A stretch of DNA of 7,394 bases. Origin: a bacterium. GTDB lineage: Bacteria > Actinomycetota > Acidimicrobiia > Acidimicrobiales > Bin134. Each line of letters starts with the position of its first letter. Within the stretch, counting starts at the first letter, position 1. The notes beneath the pieces were generated by a model, which was not told where the DNA came from, did no database searches, and saw only the letters and a list, made by a program, of their open reading frames with translations. The stretch lies in the NCBI GenBank assembly GCA_028820035.1, contig JAPPKI010000284.1, forward strand, positions 1,683-9,076. The letters run 5' to 3'. A program made the translations under genes and the position numbers. Positions 1 to 5,583 of this stretch are shown here, in pieces.

Positions 1-91
1 GCGGTTCTCGGTTTTTTATTTTGTATCCGCCACATGAAACTGGTTTTTGTGGGGGGGGGGGGTGTTGGGGATTAAACTGGGGGGGGGGGGG
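1..91. other. Low-complexity, probably miscalled sequence end
   Basis: The first 91 bases are dominated by T and G, unlike the balanced GC-rich DNA that follows. They hold a 12-base G run (51-62) and a 13-base G run (79-91). Read in the macro-domain frame they keep the length expected for the family's active-site segment, but most residues are changed and a stop codon appears at 35-37. This looks like base-calling or assembly error at a contig end, although a decayed gene start cannot be excluded from the sequence alone. Confidence 0.6.
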
Positions 92-481
92 CCGGAATTG
101 GTTGAATACTGCCGGACTTTGGGCGGGTGTGAGACGGGGCAGGCGAAGATCACGCCGGGGTTCAACCTTGTGGCTCGCTGGGTCATACACACGGTGGGGC
201 CGGTGTGGCACGGCGGTGGCCACAACGAGCCAGAGTTGCTGGCCTCCTGCTATCGGGAGTCGCTGGCCCGGGCCGAAGAGGTTGGGGCGGAGACGGTTGC
301 CTTTCCGGCCATATCTACTGGTGTCTTCGGGTATCCGATTGACGCGGCGGCCGCCATCGCGGTGGAGACTCTCCGCACCACTCCTACCCAGGTGAACGAA
401 GTTCGGCTCGTCGCCTTCAACCAGGAAACGGTAGACGCTTACCGGAACGTTCTCGATCTCAGCACCGGCGCAAATCCCTAA
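47..481 (+). CDS. Macro-domain (ADP-ribose-binding) protein, 5' end degraded/partial
   Basis: The 3' part of a macro-domain protein of the MacroD/YmdB type, a family that binds ADP-ribose and often removes ADP-ribose or O-acetyl groups in the cytoplasm. From the TTG at 47 there are 144 residues. The diagnostic parts are GGGGPELVEYC (res 12-22), a GGC..G.AK.TPG stretch (26-38), VIHTVGPVW (46-54), the PELLASCYR helix (62-70) and the ligand-loop motif AFPAISTGVFGYP (85-97). The family's N-terminal strand and the NAAN..L.GGGGVDGAIH active-site segment should lie just upstream, but the DNA there is T/G-rich, has two long G runs and has an in-frame TGA at 35-37. The TTG start is therefore probably not the real one, and the true gene likely began left of the window. 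The gene converges on the crotonase gene with 13 bases between the stops. Family assignment is firm; the exact substrate is unknown. Confidence 0.85.
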   Translation: MWGGGVLGIKLGGGGPELVEYCRTLGGCETGQAKITPGFNLVARWVIHTVGPVWHGGGHNEPELLASCYRESLARAEEVGAETVAFPAISTGVFGYPIDAAAAIAVETLRTTPTQVNEVRLVAFNQETVDAYRNVLDLSTGANP

Positions 482-494
482 GACCCGCTCCCAA

Positions 495-1349
495 TCAGGC
501 CTTTCGTTGGCTGTAGTCGCCGAAGGGGCCGTCGCGTTGGGCAACCGCGGCGGGAACACCCTCGGTCATGGCCGTGTCGATGAAGGCCAGTGCTTCGGGG
601 GTGTTGCGCATCGCCCCGTCGAGGATCGATCCGAGCACCTGGGAATTGCGCAGCCCCATACCCTCGTAGGCCTGATTGACGACCAACTTCATGGCAGCCA
701 GCTGCGACGACGGGATGCTCGATAACTGTTCTGCCAACTCCTCTACAGCCTCATCGAGTTGGTCGGCCGGGACTGCCTGATTGATGAGCTCCACCCGAGC
801 TGCTTCGGCCCCTGAGAGCGGTTTGCCGGTCAGGGCGTACTCCTTTGCCTTGGCCAGCCCCAGCCGGTACACCCACATTGCGGTCAGGTAGCAGCCCCAC
901 ATCCGGGAATACGGCGTGCCGATCTGCGCATCTTCAGCCGCGATAACCAGGTCGGCCGAAAGAGCCATGTCTGATCCACCTCCTACACACCATCCGTGCA
1001 CTTGGGCAATGGTGGGTTTCGGACTCGACCAGAGGCCCATGAAGTTAGGAACAGGGGCATCCCATCGATTGGTGACCCCGATGGCATCTCGTCCTGGATC
1101 CCAAGCGCGGCCCTCGCTTCGCACTGCGGCGAGATCGCCGTCGGTGCCGAAGTCGAACCCGGCGCAAAACGCCCTACCGGCGCCCCGCAACACGATCACC
1201 TTCACCTCCGGATCGCGGTTCGCCTCCGCGATGAAGTGGTCAAGCTGCGTCCACATGGGCCGGACAATGGCGTTCAGATAGTCAGGACGATTCAAGGTGA
1301 TCGTCGCAATGGACCCAGAAGTCCTGTACAAGACGTAGTTGTCGCTCAT
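495..1349 (-). CDS. Crotonase-fold (enoyl-CoA hydratase/isomerase family) protein with altered catalytic acids
   Basis: A 284-residue crotonase-superfamily protein, acting on an acyl-CoA thioester in the cytoplasm. The N-terminal ITLNRPDYLNA (res 17-27) is the usual first strand. AFCAGFDF (60-67) forms the first half of the CoA/oxyanion pocket, and HGWCVGGGSDMALSADL (118-134) the second half with its GGG. LTGKPLSGAEA (173-183) and the C-terminal helices complete the fold. Aligned without gaps to rat enoyl-CoA hydratase, the two catalytic glutamates (E144, E164) correspond to D127 and Y147, so ordinary hydration of enoyl-CoA is doubtful. Isomerase, hydrolase, dehalogenase or ring-cleaving reactions known in this superfamily are alternatives. 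It is the last gene of the minus-strand run, 82 bases after the alpha/beta-barrel protein gene. There is no Shine-Dalgarno before its ATG, only GTTTCCCC preceded by a TAGATT box, which suggests leaderless transcription. Family assignment is firm; the reaction is not. Confidence 0.93.
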   Translation of the reverse strand: MSDNYVLYRTSGSIATITLNRPDYLNAIVRPMWTQLDHFIAEANRDPEVKVIVLRGAGRAFCAGFDFGTDGDLAAVRSEGRAWDPGRDAIGVTNRWDAPVPNFMGLWSSPKPTIAQVHGWCVGGGSDMALSADLVIAAEDAQIGTPYSRMWGCYLTAMWVYRLGLAKAKEYALTGKPLSGAEAARVELINQAVPADQLDEAVEELAEQLSSIPSSQLAAMKLVVNQAYEGMGLRNSQVLGSILDGAMRNTPEALAFIDTAMTEGVPAAVAQRDGPFGDYSQRKA

Positions 1350-1357
1350 GGGGAAAC

Positions 1358-1384
1358 AATCTAACGGTGCTGTTGCCCAGTCAG
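1358..1384 (-). promoter_or_regulatory. Candidate leaderless promoter of the crotonase-family gene
   Basis: On the minus strand CTGACT (1384-1379) resembles a -35 box and TAGATT (1363-1358) fits the actinobacterial -10 pattern TANNNT. The spacer is 15 bases, which is short. Only 8 bases (GTTTCCCC) separate the -10 box from the ATG at 1349, so transcription would begin at or next to the start codon. The missing ribosome-binding site agrees with this. The evidence is motif-level only. Confidence 0.35.
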
Positions 1385-1431
1385 ATCAGGCACAACATGT
1401 TTGGTCGCCGGCTACGCAGCCCCCTAAGGCG

Positions 1432-2229
1432 TCAGGGCAGGTGGCGGTCCCATTCGAAGGGAACGGCAGTGTGGAAAGGCGCGGCTAGCAGGGGCTTCAC
1501 CGAGCCATGAGCCCATCGCTCCTCCAAGACCGGCTGCATTCGCTGGGCAACGTCGACCGGGTCCCCGTCGGTGAAGCACAGACTGACTTGTTTCACGCCC
1601 TCGGCCGCTGATGTGACAGAGCCGAACCAGGTCCGGCTCTCGATCTCCGCTGAATCCGCGGCCGCCCACCAAACACCAGCCACCCCGTCAACGTCGACAA
1701 GACGGTCTGACGCGGCGACCCCAAGCTCGAGGAGCAGGAATAGCCCCTGTGCCGGGCGCCAGGGAAGGACATCGGCACCGGCCACCGCGCTCGGTGCTGC
1801 TGACTTGCCCCGCAACAGGTAGAGATCCCCTTCCACTGCGGGCAGCCGATGCCGCATCCGTCCTGCGCTGAAGAGCTCCTCTCCCAGTCCATAGAACGCA
1901 TCCATTGGGGCTTGGTCGGCAAACAGGTACACCATGGCGTGATCCGCGGCCTCGTATCGGGAGTCGGCCGCGGCTCGGGCCGATCGGCACTCCGGTGTGG
2001 ACACGAACCGCATCGATCCGCGGAGACCATGCAACCGATGCTGCTCGGGCCGATGATCGAGAGTGTGCCACTCCAGGTATTCCGCATCGCGGCCATCGGG
2101 ATGGCGGGCCGACAGCGACACGAACATCGCAGTCGCATCGCCGTCCCCCATGGCCAGAACACCGGGCAGCTGATCCGACGGCGTCCCGTGAAGCTCAGCG
2201 GCCATACGCCGCTCGGGATGCACGCTCAT
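1432..2229 (-). CDS. Hypothetical protein with two dimeric alpha/beta-barrel-like halves
   Basis: A 265-residue protein that I do not recognise as any characterised enzyme. It appears to have two halves. The first starts with AMFVSLSARHPDG (res 34-46), followed by EYLEWHTLDHRPEQHRL (50-66), which resembles the beta-strand plus His-rich helix of EthD/dimeric alpha-beta barrel proteins, then a strand at 97-104 and YLL at 137-139. The second starts with GLFLLLELG (162-170) and ends with QVSLCFTDGDPVDVAQ and a helix (214-238), a strand-helix pair of the same type. H55, H59 and H64 are possible ligand or catalytic residues. No signal peptide or membrane helix is seen, so it is probably cytoplasmic. 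I chose the ATG at 2229 because it overlaps the upstream TGA as ATGA and has a GGGAG ribosome-binding site 8 bases before it; a TTG five codons earlier and an ATG at 2151 lack this support. It lies third in the minus-strand run. Confidence 0.8.
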   Translation of the reverse strand: MSVHPERRMAAELHGTPSDQLPGVLAMGDGDATAMFVSLSARHPDGRDAEYLEWHTLDHRPEQHRLHGLRGSMRFVSTPECRSARAAADSRYEAADHAMVYLFADQAPMDAFYGLGEELFSAGRMRHRLPAVEGDLYLLRGKSAAPSAVAGADVLPWRPAQGLFLLLELGVAASDRLVDVDGVAGVWWAAADSAEIESRTWFGSVTSAAEGVKQVSLCFTDGDPVDVAQRMQPVLEERWAHGSVKPLLAAPFHTAVPFEWDRHLP

Positions 2230-2242
2230 CCCTCTAGCTCCC
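2226..2242 (-). promoter_or_regulatory. ATGA stop/start overlap with ribosome-binding site
   Basis: On the minus strand the epimerase gene ends TGA (2228-2226) inside the ATGA that starts the next gene (ATG 2229-2227). A GGGAG ribosome-binding site (2242-2238) lies 8 bases before the ATG, within the last epimerase codons. This arrangement supports translational coupling of the two genes and fixes the start of the downstream protein. Confidence 0.75.
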
Positions 2243-2984
2243 AAGAGATCTTCATCCAGACATCCAGGGTCGCTCCTGCCTCGAGAGTCATGGGGTCGCG
2301 GTTGAATGCATCAGGGACGTCGCTTTGGGGCTCCACGCACACCTGAACGGGGTCTTCGTTGTAGACCACCCATGAGGTCATGTCGGATTCCAGCCGTATT
2401 GACCCGAATCCCGGCCAACGCACCGTTGGAGGCCCTCTCAGGTGGCCGAAGCAGTCGTCCCACGGACCCGGGGGAACCGGTACCCGCTCCCCCGTCGGAA
2501 TCCCGAGATCATCCCGCTGCCACATGTACCCGGCGTTGAACAACAGCTCAGCTGGGTCGCCCTTCGACAATTGCCGAAGAAAGCACGGATGCCATCCGGC
2601 CATCACCGGCATCCGCTGGGTCGCCTGCACTGACATGGCGGCTACCAGCGCCTGGTCCGACATTTCGAAGCGCTGTTCCACCCGTCCGCCGAAGGGCCAC
2701 AGCCCCTCCATGTTCATATGCAGAGTTGCAGGGCCGGTCTGTTCCCAACTGGCCCGATACCCCACCCCGTGAATGGCGTGCGGGGGAAGATCTAACTCCA
2801 GTTGGTATTCCTCGCCGTCGAACTCAAACCGGCCGTCGCGGACCCGTCCAGCCCAAGGCACCATCGGATAACACCCCCACCGGAGCCAATCGCCGCCCTG
2901 GCGCTGAGCCAGCAGCTCAACCCCGTCCACCTCCAGCGAGGCAATCCGACCGCCGTTGGCCGGATCAAGACGCAGGGCCGCCAC
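2226..2984 (-). CDS. Aldose 1-epimerase-like protein (galactose mutarotase family)
   Basis: A 252-residue member of the aldose 1-epimerase family, which interconverts alpha and beta anomers of free sugars in the cytoplasm. The family order is complete: RLDPANGGRIASLEVDG at the start (res 5-21), YPMVPWAGRVRDGRF (39-53), HAIHG with H72, WHPCF with H132, WDDCF (175-179) and VEPQSDVPDAFN with E218. By comparison with characterised mutarotases H72 and H132 fit the two substrate/acid histidines and E218 the catalytic base, so it should be active. It is shorter than classic GalM (about 330-350 residues), as is common for bacterial 'aldose 1-epimerase family' proteins. The frame stays open further upstream into the amidohydrolase gene, but the extra residues do not resemble the family. 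The GTG at 2984 is 25 bases after that gene's stop and is preceded by GAAGAA, so it is preferred. Its TGA overlaps the next ATG. Confidence 0.9.
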   Translation of the reverse strand: MAALRLDPANGGRIASLEVDGVELLAQRQGGDWLRWGCYPMVPWAGRVRDGRFEFDGEEYQLELDLPPHAIHGVGYRASWEQTGPATLHMNMEGLWPFGGRVEQRFEMSDQALVAAMSVQATQRMPVMAGWHPCFLRQLSKGDPAELLFNAGYMWQRDDLGIPTGERVPVPPGPWDDCFGHLRGPPTVRWPGFGSIRLESDMTSWVVYNEDPVQVCVEPQSDVPDAFNRDPMTLEAGATLDVWMKISWELEG

Positions 2985-3009
2985 GGTCGATTCTTCAGCG
3001 TCAGGCGAG

Positions 3010-4299
3010 TTACTCAGGCCACTCGATGTTGTAGTCGTCAAACCAGAACCGGGCCTCGCGGATGGCGTTCGGCTCGGTCCGCAGATTGAGGTCTTGGTTG
3101 AGCTGCTCGGGGGTCGGCCCAATCTGACTGGCGATGTTCGACAGTCCGTCGATGTCGAGGTTGTAGCACCGCACGGCGTTGAGCCCGAGCAATAGCCGGG
3201 TCTCCTCCACAGGAATCTGCTGGAAGTCGGTCTCTAGGCGCTCAACTGTGTTGGGCCAGCTTCCCTCGGGATGGGGGTAGTCGGTGCCCCACATCAGGGC
3301 GTCGACACCATTCATGTAGCGGCGCCGCAGCTCGACTTTGCTCATGGTGGAGGCGCCGATGAACACGTTGGTGCCGATGTACTCCGACGGCAGGCGCTGA
3401 ATAAGGCCCTTCGTCTGCGAGCTCATCTTCTTCACCTTCCAATTGCGTCCGCCGAACATAGCGTCGGCCTTGAACAGCAGGTCGCCCAGCCACCAAGAGC
3501 CGCACTCCACCGGCACATAGCGAAGACCGGGATGGCGATCGAATGCCCCGGAGAAGAGAAGCTGCCACAGGGGCCGATGGGTCCAAAACGCCACCTCAAG
3601 CATGTACTGGGCCATGTTCTCGTTGTACGACGGCCTATCGGCCTCGCCCGAATGAGTGTGCACCACCAGTCCAGCCTCGGCACAGGCCGCCCATACCGGG
3701 TCGTAGCTCTCGTGGCCGTATGACGGATGCTCATGCCACATGGTCGGGATCATGATGCCCTTCACGCCAGGTTTGCCGGCCAGCGCCTCGATTTCCTTCA
3801 CCGACTCCTCGACACCGTGAGTGATCGGCACCAAGGCCACCCCACCGCGGCGAGGCGGGTTGGTGGCGCAGAACTCCTCGAGCCAGCGGTTGTGGGCCCG
3901 GGCACCGGCCCAGGCCTGGCGGGAGTCGGTGATCTGCCCGGCTGACAGACCGGCCCCAAAGGGCGGAGCCTCCATTCCAGTGACCGCATCGCCGTCAGCA
4001 AAGATGATCTCGCCAGCCACGCCGTCGGCATCCAGGGTCTTGTCGCGGATCTCGGGGTCGTAAGCCCCCTTCAACCCGATCTCGTTCTCGCTCTCCCACT
4101 GCTCGACGTATTCGCCGTTGATCTCCTCAACCATGGCCCGGTGCTGGTGGCGGGTCGCCAGCCACTCGTCGAACTCGGGATGGAGCGAAGACTCCAGATA
4201 CTCGCGGTAGTCCTCGACGAACAGCCCGGCGTGAGTATCGGACGAGACAATGATGTATGGGGCGTTGCCTTGGTCAACACCGGCGACAGGGCTGGGCAT
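3010..4299 (-). CDS. Amidohydrolase-2 family metal-dependent hydrolase/decarboxylase
   Basis: A 429-residue TIM-barrel protein of the amidohydrolase-2 family, which includes ACMSD and gamma-resorcylate decarboxylase as well as many uncharacterised actinobacterial members. The N-terminal metal motif is SSDTHAG (res 19-25), giving D21-x-H23 where ACMSD has HxH. VVHTHSG (212-218) supplies H214/H216, VECGSWW (264-270) carries E265, and WGTDYPHPEGSW (337-348) carries D340 and H343. These match the metal and proton-shuttle positions, so activity is likely, either hydrolysis or non-oxidative decarboxylation of an aromatic or related acid. The family is mostly cytoplasmic and no signal peptide is seen. 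The ATG at 4299 has a GAGGAAG ribosome-binding site 7 bases before it. It is the first gene of the minus-strand run, reading away from the divergent region, and the epimerase-like gene follows after 25 bases. The substrate cannot be read from the sequence. Confidence 0.93.
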   Translation of the reverse strand: MPSPVAGVDQGNAPYIIVSSDTHAGLFVEDYREYLESSLHPEFDEWLATRHQHRAMVEEINGEYVEQWESENEIGLKGAYDPEIRDKTLDADGVAGEIIFADGDAVTGMEAPPFGAGLSAGQITDSRQAWAGARAHNRWLEEFCATNPPRRGGVALVPITHGVEESVKEIEALAGKPGVKGIMIPTMWHEHPSYGHESYDPVWAACAEAGLVVHTHSGEADRPSYNENMAQYMLEVAFWTHRPLWQLLFSGAFDRHPGLRYVPVECGSWWLGDLLFKADAMFGGRNWKVKKMSSQTKGLIQRLPSEYIGTNVFIGASTMSKVELRRRYMNGVDALMWGTDYPHPEGSWPNTVERLETDFQQIPVEETRLLLGLNAVRCYNLDIDGLSNIASQIGPTPEQLNQDLNLRTEPNAIREARFWFDDYNIEWPE

Positions 4300-4306
4300 T
4301 GGTCAG

Positions 4307-4313
4307 CTTCCTC
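4307..4313 (-). promoter_or_regulatory. Ribosome-binding site of the amidohydrolase gene
   Basis: GAGGAAG on the minus strand (4313-4307) sits 7 bases before the ATG at 4299 and supports that start. Confidence 0.7.
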
Positions 4314-4395
4314 TCGAATATTGGGCGAGTACAACAGCTAGATCGCTGATCACACTGTACTGTCACACCGGCAACCGCTCGCCAATGGCGCTCTT

Positions 4396-4402
4396 AAGGA
4401 GG
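4396..4402 (+). promoter_or_regulatory. Perfect ribosome-binding site of the VOC gene
   Basis: AAGGAGG lies 4 bases before the ATG at 4407. It matches the anti-Shine-Dalgarno fully and fixes the start of the VOC protein. The spacing is slightly short. It is the strongest ribosome-binding site in the window. Confidence 0.8.
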
Positions 4403-4406
4403 ACGT

Positions 4407-4826
4407 ATGACTCAGATCCTTGCCCAGTACTGCATCAATGTGGAAGACATGGACCGGGCTCTGGAGTTTTGGGTGGATGTGTGCGAGCTCGAGCTCCAGC
4501 ACCGCCTCGAGATTCCCGGTGCGCTGGAGGCAGTGATCCAGTCGCCCCACGGCGGATCACGCCTCCAGTTGGCGCAGCACCTCGACAATGAGGGCCCTAT
4601 CGATATGGGCACCGCCATGTGGAAGATCTACATCAACACGTCGGACTGCCATCGGCTTTACCAGCGGGCCATGGACGCTGGCTGTGAATCGGTCATGGAG
4701 CCCACGCATCTCGACCGATGGCCGGTGATCATGGCCTACGTGAAGGACTTCGACGGCTATCTCATCGAGTTTGTCGAGCACAAGGAGGGCACCCGCCCCG
4801 GCATCCCCGACCCGAAGAAGGTATGA
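4407..4826 (+). CDS. VOC-superfamily (glyoxalase/dioxygenase-fold) protein, non-standard metal site
   Basis: A 139-residue protein with the paired beta-alpha-beta-beta-beta units of the vicinal oxygen chelate fold. The first unit starts AQYCINVEDMDRALEFW (res 6-22), and the second starts WKIYINTSD (72-80) and ends YVKDFDGYLIEFVEH (111-125), a hallmark ending. Compared with E. coli glyoxalase I, the four metal ligands H5, E56, H74 and E122 correspond to Q7, Q54, K73 and E121. Only the last is kept, and Gln is known in some glyoxalases, but Lys at the third place is not a normal ligand. It is therefore unlikely to be a standard glyoxalase; a metal-free binding protein, epimerase-like enzyme or divergent dioxygenase subunit are possible. 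It is cytoplasmic. It opens the plus-strand run with a strong ribosome-binding site, and its TGA overlaps an ATG at 4823 (ATGA). Confidence 0.9.
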   Translation: MTQILAQYCINVEDMDRALEFWVDVCELELQHRLEIPGALEAVIQSPHGGSRLQLAQHLDNEGPIDMGTAMWKIYINTSDCHRLYQRAMDAGCESVMEPTHLDRWPVIMAYVKDFDGYLIEFVEHKEGTRPGIPDPKKV

Positions 4827-4854
4827 GCGACTCCACTAGTTCGGAAATACTGCC

Positions 4855-5571
4855 CTGTCCCCGCTCGAGATACTCATAATCATCTGCTTCTCGGCCGCTG
4901 GAGCCATTTCCCAGGGCTGCCTGGGCATCGGCTTGGCTCTCGTGGCCGGACCAGCCCTCGTGGCCATAGACCCGGGCTTTGCCCCCGGACCGCTCATTGT
5001 CGTCGGCCAAGTTGTCGGCATCCGCAATGTCATTGTCGAACGCAGCCACACCGACCGTCAGGCTGTCCGACGTTGTGCATTCGGACTGCCGGTCGGCTTG
5101 GCTGCTGGACTGGTCGTGCTCTCCATGGTTAGCGACGAAGTCATCGCGCTCTTGGTCGGAAGCCTTGCCGCAGCCGGTGCCCTATCTCTTCTCTGCGGAT
5201 TTCGGATTGCCCGGACGCCAAGGGTGGAGGTTGCGACCGGAATGGGGGTTGGCTTCTCAAGCATGACCGCTGCCTTGCCGGGCCCTGCATTCGTGCTCAC
5301 ATTCAGCGATATGAAGCCTGCGACGCTGCGAGGCACAGTTGGCACGGTATTCCTAATGGTTGCGGTTGCCGCCCTGATAGGGCTCCTCGCCACCGATGAG
5401 TTCGGCCTGCACGAGATCGAACTCATCGGCTGGCTCATTCCCGGCATCATTCTGGGGCTGTTCTTGGCCCGCTTTGTTCGCCCCCTCCTCGATCGGGCAT
5501 GGTTCCGACCCGCTGTGCTCCTTGTCGCCCTCGCCGGCGGCATCGCCCTCATCCTCCGCCAACTCCTCTGA
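4855..5571 (+). CDS. TauE/SafE-family membrane transporter, start unresolved (possible frameshift)
   Basis: An integral membrane protein of the TauE/SafE (sulfite/organosulfonate exporter, DUF81) family. From the CTG at 4855 it has 238 residues, the normal family length. About eight hydrophobic helices are visible: roughly res 4-30, 44-62, 73-94, 94-115, 127-150, 161-180, 189-211 and 216-236. Family signatures are AISQGCLGIGLALVAGP (17-33) and the repeat-like VGFSSMTAALPGP in the second half. The first usual start codon in this frame, TTG at 4933, would cut off most of helix 1. There is a TAG in frame at 4837-4839 and only CTG 4855 between them. An ATG at 4823, overlapping the VOC stop, is one frame off and closes at 4877-4879. 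One base missing in the C-rich stretch near 4853-4862 would join it smoothly to this frame. The gene ends 12 bases before the GH3 gene. The transported anion is unknown. Confidence 0.85.
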   Translation: MSPLEILIIICFSAAGAISQGCLGIGLALVAGPALVAIDPGFAPGPLIVVGQVVGIRNVIVERSHTDRQAVRRCAFGLPVGLAAGLVVLSMVSDEVIALLVGSLAAAGALSLLCGFRIARTPRVEVATGMGVGFSSMTAALPGPAFVLTFSDMKPATLRGTVGTVFLMVAVAALIGLLATDEFGLHEIELIGWLIPGIILGLFLARFVRPLLDRAWFRPAVLLVALAGGIALILRQLL

Positions 5572-5583
5572 CGAAAGCCCACT

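Larger units (their letters stand above)
4300..4406. promoter_or_regulatory. Divergent intergenic region with probable promoters for both arms
   Basis: These 107 bases separate two divergent gene runs and must carry both promoters unless transcription enters from elsewhere. At 4354-4363 the sequence ACTGTACTGT gives a -10-like TACTGT on the plus strand (4358-4363) and a -10-like TACAGT on the minus strand (4359-4354), so the two boxes overlap. No convincing -35 box was found for either. A hexamer TCACAC occurs at 4350-4355 and again at 4363-4368, 13 bases apart, flanking this core. Untranslated leaders of roughly 35-50 bases would result. The promoter calls are tentative. Confidence 0.4.

Noticed and set aside
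21..395. Arg/Gly-rich plus-strand reading frame overlapping the macro-domain gene
   Set aside because: It lies in another frame of a gene with clear family motifs and shows GC-rich shadow composition with no recognisable domain.
482..494. Possible bidirectional terminator between convergent macro-domain and crotonase genes
   Set aside because: Only 13 bases, with no inverted repeat or T run seen.
1371..1397. Imperfect hairpin TGTTGCC...GGCACAACA between the barrel and crotonase genes
   Set aside because: Short stem with a two-base bulge and no T run; too weak to call a terminator.
1688..2162. Long alternative minus-strand frames within the two-half barrel gene
   Set aside because: Arg/Pro/Ser-rich, no motifs, no ribosome-binding site; typical shadows in GC-rich DNA.
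2985..3122. Upstream extension of the epimerase frame into the amidohydrolase gene
   Set aside because: The 46 extra residues are Ser/Thr/Pro-rich and unlike the family, and the GTG at 2984 fits the usual N-terminus.
5058..5582. 174-residue minus-strand frame opposite the TauE-like gene
   Set aside because: The plus strand encodes clear transmembrane helices with family motifs; the antisense frame is Arg/Ser/Pro-rich with no domain.
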